Assembly: GCA_017883485.1 (NCBI GenBank)
Contig: JADGNM010000029.1
Location: 1 to 12,797 of the forward strand
Length of the DNA: 12,797 nt
Source of the DNA: Methanosarcina sp.
GTDB lineage: Archaea > Halobacteriota > Methanosarcinia > Methanosarcinales > Methanosarcinaceae
Direction: 5' to 3'
The notes beneath the pieces are model-generated. The model was not told the DNA's origin, made no database searches, and was given only the letters and a program-made list of their open reading frames with translations. The first letter of the stretch is position 1. Each line of letters begins with the position of its first letter. Positions 1 through 7,503 of this stretch are shown in pieces. The position numbers and the translations under genes are program-made.

Positions 1-198
1 AACTATTTGTAAAAATAATCGCCATCTAAAAAGGCAAGAATCACTAAATCAACCAAATTCAATGAAAAATTTAAAGGGGGGGGTCGGAATGTAAAGTGAG
101 ATGAGCTTTTATCGGACGAATATGCTGTTATGCCTACCTGATGCATAATGTAAATTCCAACATAATATGGTAAAGGGCAGCAAAACCTGTGCTGTGCC
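1..198. other. Non-coding spacer downstream of fni
   Basis: AT-rich sequence following the fni stop codon (fni reads leftwards). I see no convincing gene. It holds a run of eight G (76-83) leading into a short motif, GGGGGTCGGAATGTAAA (79-95), which recurs with one mismatch in inverted orientation near the right end of the window. On the minus strand T-rich stretches (around 64-75 and 10-18) could serve for transcription termination, but no strong hairpin precedes them. Confidence 0.5.
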
Positions 199-1296
199 TT
201 AAAATATTTCCCTTGACAGGGCATAGTCTTTTATATTGAAACCACGCTGGCCAAGGTATTCAAGTGTCCAGCCGGTAACGACTACAGGAGCATTACGCAG
301 ATCCCGTATATTTGCACAGCCGCATAGAAACATTGCAGTTTTTAACTCATTCAGCATACGGGAAAGAGTACTCACAACGGCTTCTTTTCCTTCAAGAGCA
401 GAGCCTACAAAGGGCAGTGCTGCACTTGCCACACTGGCTCCAAGAGCGATGGATTTAGCGATATCAAGGCCCGTTCTGACTCCACCAGTTGCGATAATTG
501 GAAGGGAAACCCTGGATTCAATAATGCTGGCAACAGTTGGAATTCCAAAGTCCCAGAAGAGTCTTCCAAGGTGTTCAGAGATTGAATCTCCGCTTTCCTT
601 AGCCCTGTAGACCTCAACTCCTGCCCAGCTTGTGCCTCCTACGCCTCCCACATCAATTGCAGATACGCCTGCTTTCTGGAGAAGAAGGGCATCTTCCCTT
701 GAGATTCCAGCTCCGGTTTCTTTAACAATTACTGGTGTACTCAGTACGGAACATATCTCTCTAATTGTATCCAGACAGCCAGTTGCATCTTTATCCCCTT
801 CTGGCTGGATGGCCTCCTGTAAAAAGTTAAGATGAATAGCAAGGGCATCAGCTTCGATCATTTCAATAAGCTTTTCAATTCCCTCAACCCCGTACTCGCG
901 GATCTGGGCAGCGCCTATATTCCCATAGACAAAGGCCTTGGGAGCTTTATCCCTGACAACCCTGAAAGATTCTTCCTGAATAGGATCATCGATTGCAGCT
1001 CTCTGGCTGCCAACTCCTATTCCAACTCCCAGTTCCTCGGCTGCGGCTGCAAGGGCAGCGTTTACCGGAATCGTGTCAGGGTGACCTCCGGTGATCGAAG
1101 CAATTAAGAAAGGAGCCTGCAAGCGTTTCCCGAGGAGATCCACAGACAGGTCAAGCTTATTCATATCATGTTCAGGAAGCGCCCTGTGGATCAGGGTCAC
1201 GTCCTCAAAGCCCGCACTGACCTTTCGTGATTCCACCGGGTTTGTAGCACATATCATCAGATGTTCAATCTTTCGCCTTGAGGTAGTATTGATCAT
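199..1296 (-). CDS. fni: Type 2 isopentenyl-diphosphate delta-isomerase (FMN-dependent)
   Basis: Interconverts isopentenyl diphosphate and dimethylallyl diphosphate in the cytosol, giving the primer for archaeal isoprenoid ether lipids. At 365 residues the length is normal for IDI-2, an FMN- and Mg-dependent TIM-barrel enzyme. Visible signatures are the N-terminal RRKIEHL (7-13), ASITGG (66-71), GVGSQRA (94-100), the LNFLQEAIQPEGD segment (156-168) with the catalytic Gln160 and Mg-binding Glu161, KETGAG (192-197), GVGGTSW (218-224), and the phosphate-binding ATGGVRTGLD (269-278). The ATG overlaps the ipk stop as ATGA, so the two genes are almost certainly co-transcribed and translationally coupled. 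It is the last gene of the minus-strand cluster. Function follows from the family; the residue matches are seen directly. Confidence 0.97.
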   Translation of the reverse strand: MINTTSRRKIEHLMICATNPVESRKVSAGFEDVTLIHRALPEHDMNKLDLSVDLLGKRLQAPFLIASITGGHPDTIPVNAALAAAAEELGVGIGVGSQRAAIDDPIQEESFRVVRDKAPKAFVYGNIGAAQIREYGVEGIEKLIEMIEADALAIHLNFLQEAIQPEGDKDATGCLDTIREICSVLSTPVIVKETGAGISREDALLLQKAGVSAIDVGGVGGTSWAGVEVYRAKESGDSISEHLGRLFWDFGIPTVASIIESRVSLPIIATGGVRTGLDIAKSIALGASVASAALPFVGSALEGKEAVVSTLSRMLNELKTAMFLCGCANIRDLRNAPVVVTGWTLEYLGQRGFNIKDYALSREIF

Positions 1297-2081
1297 GCTT
1301 CATACCCTTTGTCCGGACTAATTCTGGTTCCTATGGATTCCCCATTTAAGAACCTGTGTATGTTATCCGCTTTTCCTGCATTGAATATATATGAAGTAAT
1401 ACAAGATGTTTTGCTAAGTTCCAGAAGTTCCTGTACCTTCCCGAGCATGCCGCCCGTAACATCAGTGCTTCCTGAGCCTCCTATGTAATGCTTGAAATTT
1501 TCAAATTTTTCAGGAGTAATCTCAGGCACAGGTTTTCCATACATATCAAGCACTCCATCTTCTGCCGACCCCAGTCCGAGCCTTGTAATTCCAAGCTTCT
1601 TTGCAAGGTAGGGAACTATCTGGTCTCCGGAGAGCACGCATGCCCCGAGTTCGAGGTCCATAACAACGTCTCCGTGAAGCACAGGGACAAAACCATTCTT
1701 GAGCATGAGCTTTATGTTGTCTAGATACATGCTCTCTATCCGCCCTTTCCTGCAAACCGTACAACCAAAAGGATGTACAGCTACAGCCCGGACTCCGAAA
1801 CGGTTAAGGGCATCTACCACTCTTGAGGCAAGTTTCTTGACGGATTCATGGGTTATAATTACTCCCTCAGGATCAAAACTTGTATCAAGCCTGTATTTCC
1901 TGGCGTAGGTATGCCCGAAGGAGCCTGCACCGTGCACAATAATTATTTTTCCCCGAAATTCGGAAACTTCCCGCGCAATCCTCAGGAGAGCAGCCTCTTT
2001 TACAACCCCTTCATCTGCGCCTTTGTCAGTAATAACGCTGCCTCCAAGTTTCAGGATAACTGGTTCGGTTGAGACCATCAT
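1293..2081 (-). CDS. ipk: Isopentenyl phosphate kinase
   Basis: ATP-dependent phosphorylation of isopentenyl phosphate to isopentenyl diphosphate, the characteristic step of the archaeal modified mevalonate pathway. It is a 262-residue amino-acid-kinase fold protein. Visible motifs are the N-terminal ILKLGGSVITDK (9-20) with nucleotide-binding Lys11 and glycines, and VHGAGSFGH (49-57) whose last His corresponds to the catalytic His of characterised archaeal IPKs. Further on are VLHGDVV (134-140) and LSGDQIVPYLAKKLG. The GSFGH motif separates IPK from other amino-acid kinases such as glutamate-5-kinase or UMP kinase. The stop overlaps the fni start by 4 bp and the start lies 25 bp after the mvk stop, which supports an mvk-ipk-fni transcription unit. 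There is a second Met at residue 2, so the start is uncertain by one codon. Confidence 0.96.
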   Translation of the reverse strand: MMVSTEPVILKLGGSVITDKGADEGVVKEAALLRIAREVSEFRGKIIIVHGAGSFGHTYARKYRLDTSFDPEGVIITHESVKKLASRVVDALNRFGVRAVAVHPFGCTVCRKGRIESMYLDNIKLMLKNGFVPVLHGDVVMDLELGACVLSGDQIVPYLAKKLGITRLGLGSAEDGVLDMYGKPVPEITPEKFENFKHYIGGSGSTDVTGGMLGKVQELLELSKTSCITSYIFNAGKADNIHRFLNGESIGTRISPDKGYEA

Positions 2082-2106
2082 TCCGTATCACTTAACGCTT
2101 ATTTAA

Positions 2107-3018
2107 CTAACTGTTAGTCAACTTCAGTCCCTGTTCAGTTGGTTTTGTAATGATCACCCTGCTGTCTGCCTCTGACATCGCTTCGGCAATCTGCGTACAC
2201 CTATCAGTTGCAGTAAGTGCTACCATGCATCCTCCACCGCCAGCGCCTGTGATCTTTGCTCCGAAGGCCCCAGCTTTCCTGGCAGAGTAAATTAATCGGG
2301 AAAGCTCAAGAATATTTACACCAAGAGCATCCAGAAGGCCCTGATTTACATTCATGAGCCTGCCAACGGAAGTATAATCGCCTGCCATGACAAGGGATTC
2401 TCCTATTTTAGATATTCTGCCAATAGAAGCCATAAGAGGCTCAATCAGTTCGGGATAACTTTCACGGAGCTTCCTGACATTTGCTACAAGTTCCTTTGTA
2501 GAAGAGAAAATTCCTGTGTCCCCGATCACAATTCCGCAGTCGGGTATCCTCAGTTTCCTCTTTTCAGGGATGGTAACGACCCCACCGAATGTGGACACAT
2601 AGGTATCCGTGGGGCTTGCCGCTCCCTGGACCCGGATCTCGATTTCATGCCCGGTTTTTGCAATCTCCTCTAAAGAAAGACCGCAGCCAAAAAGCTCATT
2701 GAGAGCACCTATACATGCAATAGTAACAGCAGCAGATGACCCGAGTCCTGAGCCCACCGGAATATCGGAATCGACTTCCAGGAAAACACCTTTTATCGGT
2801 GTGATTTTTTTCATTTTCTCAATAACTGAGGAGATATAGGGATGTTTTTCAAAATCAATTCCAGTCATGCCAATTTGAGAATGGATTATTATTGAATCGT
2901 TAAGTTCTGCCCGCACCCGCGTTCTTAACTCAACCGCACATGCTATTGCGGTTTCCCCGTAGACAACCGCGTGTTCTCCGAAAAGATAAATTTTTCCGGG
3001 TGCAGAGCACGAAATCAT
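2107..3018 (-). CDS. mvk: Mevalonate kinase (GHMP kinase family)
   Basis: Phosphorylates (R)-mevalonate to mevalonate 5-phosphate with ATP. It has 303 residues, typical for archaeal mevalonate kinase. All three GHMP motifs are visible: PGKIYLFGEHAVVYG (7-21), the ATP-binding PVGSGLGSSAAVT (87-99), and the C-terminal KITGAGGGGCMVAL (255-268). The acidic catalytic residue is expected at Asp138 in the ASPTDTYVSTFGG segment (134-146), preceded by a conserved Glu-rich helix. GEHAVVYG and the SPTD motif favour mevalonate kinase over galactokinase, homoserine kinase or phosphomevalonate kinase. The ATG follows a modest GGAA site. The 123-bp upstream spacer carries a possible TATA box and a triplicated 13-bp repeat, so mvk may start its own transcript. 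It is known that the Methanosarcina mazei enzyme resists feedback inhibition by downstream isoprenoids; whether that holds here is inference. Confidence 0.96.
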   Translation of the reverse strand: MISCSAPGKIYLFGEHAVVYGETAIACAVELRTRVRAELNDSIIIHSQIGMTGIDFEKHPYISSVIEKMKKITPIKGVFLEVDSDIPVGSGLGSSAAVTIACIGALNELFGCGLSLEEIAKTGHEIEIRVQGAASPTDTYVSTFGGVVTIPEKRKLRIPDCGIVIGDTGIFSSTKELVANVRKLRESYPELIEPLMASIGRISKIGESLVMAGDYTSVGRLMNVNQGLLDALGVNILELSRLIYSARKAGAFGAKITGAGGGGCMVALTATDRCTQIAEAMSEADSRVIITKPTEQGLKLTNS

Positions 3019-3039
3019 ACTATTCCTCTGAAGTTCCAG

Positions 3040-3078
3040 GTTTAGTTGAAAAGTTTAGTTTGAAAGTTTAGTTGGAGT
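3040..3078. repeat. Three tandem 13-bp repeats upstream of mvk
   Basis: Units GTTTAGTTGAAAA (3040-3052), GTTTAGTTTGAAA (3053-3065) and GTTTAGTTGGAGT (3066-3078), each sharing the GTTTAGTT core. They lie 22-60 bp upstream of the mvk ATG, between a candidate TATA box and the ribosome site, so they would fall in the 5' leader of an mvk transcript. The repeats are seen directly; any regulatory role is speculation. Confidence 0.75.
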
Positions 3079-3107
3079 GCTTAAAGCAGCTACCGATTCC
3101 GACTGAT

Positions 3108-3115
3108 TATTTAAA
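3108..3115 (-). promoter_or_regulatory. Candidate TATA box for the mvk-ipk-fni unit
   Basis: On the minus strand the sequence reads TTTAAATA inside GCAAATTTAAATAATC, close to the archaeal TATA consensus. It lies in the only sizeable spacer between MEMO and mvk. Initiation about 25 bp downstream would give a leader of roughly 65 nt that includes the 13-bp repeats. Promoter assignment is by sequence resemblance only. Confidence 0.35.
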
Positions 3116-3141
3116 TTTGCAAGCTGATCCACAATATTCTC

Positions 3142-3939
3142 TTACTCCACAATTATTGCGGCATATCCCACAACTGCGTTCAGATCTCCGGAAACATCCC
3201 CACTGTTTGAATAGTTGAGAAGAGTAGCGTGATTTCCACCCAGCTTTTTGGAAGACGTAAGCATTGCAGCAATTGGCCCGTAGCCGCATATAGACGCATT
3301 CCTACGGTAGAGCCGGTCATACATTCCCGGAACATCGAGATTCAGTATAGAATCAATGACTTCATTATCTGTTTCCTTTGCAAGCTTTGCAGGCTGGTAG
3401 TGAGTAAAATCACTGGATGCGATGAAGACCACTCTTTTTCGGCTTTCGGAAACAAGGTTGGCAATAATGTTTCCTATCTCAACTGCGGTTTCTTCATCCT
3501 GCATACCCATACAGATAGGAAGGATTTTGAAATCCCCATCGAAGCGATATTGAAGAAAAGGAAGCTGAACTTCGATAGAGTGTTCGTATTTGTGACCAAG
3601 TTCATCCACGTCTACAATGCTCCCTAAAAACCTATCAACAAGTTCGACATCAACCTCGACAGTTCCCAGGGGAGTTTTCCACGTGTCTCTGGATACCGAC
3701 ACAGGTGAGCCGTATCCTGTATGGTTGGGACCTAAAAGCACATAGGTATCGGCTTCGGGGAGAGTTGCATAGGCATGCGCGGCCACTTTTCCGGAATAGA
3801 CATACCCGGCATGCGGGCATACTGCCCCGATGACATCTCGCTCCCGGATCTCCAGACCTTCAAAACATCGCTTGAGTTCTTTCTCCAGATTTTCAGGACG
3901 CAGGGGATAAAACTGCCCTGCAACTGCTGGCTGTCTCAT
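3142..3939 (-). CDS. MEMO1 family protein
   Basis: A 265-residue protein of the MEMO/AmmeMemoRadiSam-type family, structurally related to metal-dependent extradiol dioxygenases. The family is widespread in archaea, but its archaeal function is not settled. It begins with the family hallmark MRQPAVAGQFYP (1-12). Metal-site residues are in place: His43 in CPHAGYVYSG (41-50), His73 in LGPNHTG (69-75) and Cys218 in SICGYGPI (216-223). Further conserved blocks are YEHSIEVQLPFLQ (118-130) and SSDFTHY (175-181). The start is supported by the hallmark N-terminus and by a GGGTGAT site six bases before the ATG. It lies between rps2 and mvk, a neighbourhood common in euryarchaea. A well-formed TATA box indicates that it can be transcribed independently of rps2. 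The name reflects family membership, not a demonstrated reaction. Confidence 0.93.
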   Translation of the reverse strand: MRQPAVAGQFYPLRPENLEKELKRCFEGLEIRERDVIGAVCPHAGYVYSGKVAAHAYATLPEADTYVLLGPNHTGYGSPVSVSRDTWKTPLGTVEVDVELVDRFLGSIVDVDELGHKYEHSIEVQLPFLQYRFDGDFKILPICMGMQDEETAVEIGNIIANLVSESRKRVVFIASSDFTHYQPAKLAKETDNEVIDSILNLDVPGMYDRLYRRNASICGYGPIAAMLTSSKKLGGNHATLLNYSNSGDVSGDLNAVVGYAAIIVE

Positions 3940-3970
3940 TTACAATCACCCATAATAAGATATGGATCTT

Positions 3971-3980
3971 TTTTATATAT
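3971..3980 (-). promoter_or_regulatory. TATA box upstream of the MEMO gene
   Basis: The minus strand reads ATATATAAAA within a 71-bp gap between rps2 and the MEMO ATG. Initiation about 25 bp downstream falls near 3950, giving a leader of about 10 nt that still contains the GGGTGAT ribosome site. This is one of the best TATA matches in the window. Confidence 0.5.
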
Positions 3981-4010
3981 CCTTGCAGTATGCAGGACTG
4001 CCCTTCGGGA

Positions 4011-4778
<768 letters not shown>

Positions 4779-4840
4779 TCATAATAGAATCAATAATAAG
4801 ATATAATCATGTCTGAAAAATACATCTCAAATGTTTTCAA

Positions 4841-5020
4841 TCAACTTTTACGTTTGACCGTAATTGGAATAACTCCGGCCTTCAACTCTTCAATAGCGAT
4901 ATAGAGAGGATCCAGCCGCCCGTCATCTTCAACAAGGACAGGAGCCCCCATTGCAATTTGCAATGATCTTGCACCTACAATCCGCGCACGCTCGAACCGA
5001 GTATACTTTTCCTTGACCAA
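4841..5020 (-). CDS. rpoK: DNA-directed RNA polymerase subunit Rpo6 (RpoK)
   Basis: A 59-residue subunit of archaeal RNA polymerase, homologous to eukaryotic RPB6 and bacterial omega, involved in enzyme assembly and stability. The translated sequence has the family signature [20 protein letters not shown] (6-25), followed by APVLVEDDG and [17 protein letters not shown] (37-53), ending in basic TVKRKS. The frame is open back to a TAG at 5057-5059 but contains no ATG. The likely start is TTG at 5018-5020, because a strong GGTGAT site (5024-5029) lies three bases before it and the resulting length fits the family. The gene lies 111 bp downstream of tRNA-Pro and 71 bp upstream of rps2. An A/T-rich stretch near 5080-5092 could be its promoter. 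It is easy to miss because of its size and TTG start. Confidence 0.9.
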   Translation of the reverse strand: MVKEKYTRFERARIVGARSLQIAMGAPVLVEDDGRLDPLYIAIEELKAGVIPITVKRKS

Positions 5021-5131
5021 CTGATCACCCTGAAACTCAAAAACGCTCCGATGAATCTAAAAATTGAGAAGCATGATAGATTTAATTTAGTTCATACATA
5101 CCTGAAAACCAGTACCCTGAAAATGGGGAAA

Positions 5132-5206
5132 TGGGACCGCTGAGATTCGAACTCAGGTTCCGGCGTCCCGAACGCCGAAGGATGGACCAGGCTACCCTAC
5201 GATCCC
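5132..5206 (-). tRNA. tRNA-Pro (anticodon CGG)
   Basis: Read on the minus strand, the 75-nt gene has a 7-bp acceptor stem (GGGATCG with CGGTCCC, one T-G pair) and a D arm with GGGT/ATCC. The anticodon stem is CGGCG/CGCCG around the loop TTCGGGA, and the T arm is CTGAG-TTCGAAT-CTCAG. The loop places CGG at 34-36 (plus-strand 5168-5170) with U33 and G37, so it reads proline codon CCG. The discriminator base is A; CCA is not encoded and must be added after transcription. No intron is visible. The 5' end directly abuts the rpoN stop codon with no spacer, so the tRNA is probably processed out of the ribosomal protein/RNA polymerase transcript. Confidence 0.93.
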
Positions 5207-5395
5207 TTACTGGTACGGCGAAAGCACATCAACAAGTTCGACATGGCTTAAGATCATTCTACGGCAGCAGTAGCGGGTGATCCCAAGATCATCCAGCACT
5301 ACGGCAGCGTCTTCGCCTTCATTGACACGTCTTTTGTACTCATCCCAATAGTTGGAGATTACTTTTCCACATGAGAAACATCGGACTGGGATCAT
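5207..5395 (-). CDS. rpoN: DNA-directed RNA polymerase subunit Rpo10 (RpoN)
   Basis: A 62-residue zinc-binding subunit of archaeal RNA polymerase, equivalent to eukaryotic RPB10, part of the Rpo3/Rpo10/Rpo11/Rpo12 assembly platform. It starts with the family hallmark [13 protein letters not shown] (1-13) and contains the C-x2-C (Cys6, Cys9) and RYCCRRM (Cys43, Cys44) zinc ligands, with [14 protein letters not shown] typical of the family. The frame continues upstream to another possible Met 16 codons earlier. I chose the internal ATG at 5395 because it gives the exact family N-terminus, lies just after the rps9 stop, and has an AGGTAAG sequence overlapping that stop as ribosome site. The stop codon is immediately followed by the tRNA-Pro gene. 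Confidence 0.96.
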   Translation of the reverse strand: MIPVRCFSCGKVISNYWDEYKRRVNEGEDAAVVLDDLGITRYCCRRMILSHVELVDVLSPYQ

Positions 5396-5399
5396 AGTC

Positions 5400-5810
<411 letters not shown>

Positions 5811-5817
5811 TCACCCT

Positions 5818-6240
5818 TTAAAATTTTGAACCCATTTTCTGGCTCACTTCACCAAGCTCGATATATTTGTTAGAACTCAGAAGCCTCATATCGGCATCTT
5901 CAATGGTGATTAATTCAGCGCCCTTGAGTTCATAGGGGACACCAACATAGACTTTGAGCCTGGACATTGCATCCTTGCCTCTTGCTCTCTTATAGGGCAG
6001 CATACCACGAATAGTCCTCTTCAGAATTCGGTCCGGACGCTTCGGGAAATAAGGTCCGAACTCCGTAGCCCCTCTCTCCCGGGTTTCCCGGTATTCTTTA
6101 AGGGTGGTTGCCCTTGAACCAGATATCACGGCTTTTTCAGCATTTACAATATGTATTTTCTCGTCTCCTGAAAGCAGCTGTTTTGCAACCGTACTTGCAA
6201 GACGCCCCAAAATAAGCCCTTTTGCATCGATAACCGTCAT
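5818..6240 (-). CDS. rpl13: Large-subunit ribosomal protein uL13
   Basis: Component of the 50S subunit. The 140-residue protein shows the L13 signatures [13 protein letters not shown] (4-16) followed by [17 protein letters not shown] (31-41), and the central [20 protein letters not shown] stretch (78-97), then VYVGVPYEL. Its start lies 10 bp downstream of the rpl18e stop, with GGTG as ribosome site partly overlapping that stop region. Length and architecture are ordinary for an archaeal L13 and I see no anomaly. Confidence 0.97.
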   Translation of the reverse strand: MTVIDAKGLILGRLASTVAKQLLSGDEKIHIVNAEKAVISGSRATTLKEYRETRERGATEFGPYFPKRPDRILKRTIRGMLPYKRARGKDAMSRLKVYVGVPYELKGAELITIEDADMRLLSSNKYIELGEVSQKMGSKF

Positions 6241-6250
6241 TTTCTACACC

Positions 6251-6661
<411 letters not shown>

Positions 6662-6668
6662 TTACTCA

Positions 6669-6690
6669 CGCGAAAAAATTCCTTATCGCG
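6669..6690. repeat. Inverted repeat CGCGA-N12-TCGCG upstream of rpl18e
   Basis: Perfect 5-bp arms separated by 12 A/T-rich bases, located 38-59 bp upstream of the rpl18e TTG start and downstream of a TTTAAA box (6723-6728). Its position would suit an operator or a leader hairpin. Arms this short can occur by chance, so any function is speculative. Confidence 0.3.
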
Positions 6691-7239
6691 TTCGAACATC
6701 GCTGTAATTGCCTCTCCCAGACTTTAAACTCGGAAACGGCAGATTAAAAATTAAGCGATTAGTCGGAGTAGTATCATGTGAATAACATTTCTAGTACATA
6801 AAGATTATGTGCACAATAGTTCCTATTCACTAGAATTCCAAATGATAAAATTTTTATTTGTTTCCCATTCACTCGTACCTTCAAATGTTCCTGAATTAAA
6901 GTTGTGCTGGCACATATGCCTAAAAATAACAAACATGTGTTATATTTAGGGGAAGTATGCTCTGTATGAAATTTATTGAGGATTCACTTATTAGAGAAAA
7001 CGGGTAGTTTTGAACGAGTTATCCCTGTTTTTAACCCTGTTTTAAGAAGTGTCTACAATTAGAAACTTAACTTTAGAAGCAAATTTAAGAGAGCTGAAAA
7101 TGCATTGGGAAAAAGTCTCATTTTTTATAATATTAGTGAATTATAATCCGTGGGGAATGATCAATGTCAGGAGAGCGATTAATATCGTTTTGAGTTAGTG
7201 TCCGGTCTGCAGCAGGTTACAAATGAACACTAGATCTCT

Positions 7240-7412
7240 TTGGAATGGCAGCAAGATGAAGACTGACGGATAGTCGAGAGCAAAATGAAGAAAGCCGCCT
7301 GATTGCCTGGGTCGCGCTCCCCTTGACGTTCAGTAGCTACTTAAGGGATCCAGAGGCGCAGATTCATTGGCTGCGAATGCTCTTGACGGCTATGATCAAA
7401 ATACGGATCTAG
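7240..7412 (+). pseudogene. Possible decayed coding remnant, unidentified
   Basis: A stop-free frame runs from 7260 to a TAG at 7410-7412 (50 codons). Its predicted peptide is protein-like and contains SREQNEESRLIAWVALP (5-21) and LRDPEAQIHWLRMLL (28-42). It has no usable start codon or ribosome site. The sequence just upstream reads LEWQQDED in another frame before a stop, as expected if a frameshift had broken a longer gene. The segment is less AT-rich than its surroundings. The complementary strand is also open for 39 codons, so the coding interpretation is not certain. I do not recognise the family. Confidence 0.25.
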
Positions 7413-7490
7413 AAACACAGTAACCAAATTTCTGTTAATTGAGGAACACTGGGCTTGGCCCAAAATAATGAAACAAGTAGATCTGAATTT

Positions 7491-7496
7491 GGAGGG
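7491..7496 (+). promoter_or_regulatory. Ribosome binding site deciding the decarboxylase start
   Basis: GGAGGG lies seven bases before the ATG at 7504, a strong match to the archaeal anti-SD. The earlier in-frame ATG at 7468 has no comparable site. Confidence 0.75.
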
Positions 7497-7503
7497 TATT
7501 ATT

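Noticed and set aside
3..224. Minus-strand open frame overlapping the fni 3' end
   Set aside because: It overlaps the fni coding end, has low-complexity composition, no ribosome site and no recognisable family features.
3040..3078. CRISPR-like array
   Set aside because: The units are contiguous 13-mers without spacers and only three copies; the same reasoning excludes the 15-bp and 18-bp repeats.
7451..7461. Palindrome GGGCTTGGCCC as an operator or riboswitch element
   Set aside because: Arms are only four bases with a three-base loop, and there is no further structure; too weak to call.
7468..7503. Upstream ATG adding 12 residues to the decarboxylase
   Set aside because: No ribosome site precedes it, while GGAGGG precedes the ATG at 7504. 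The shorter form also aligns residue-for-residue with known PDC catalytic positions.
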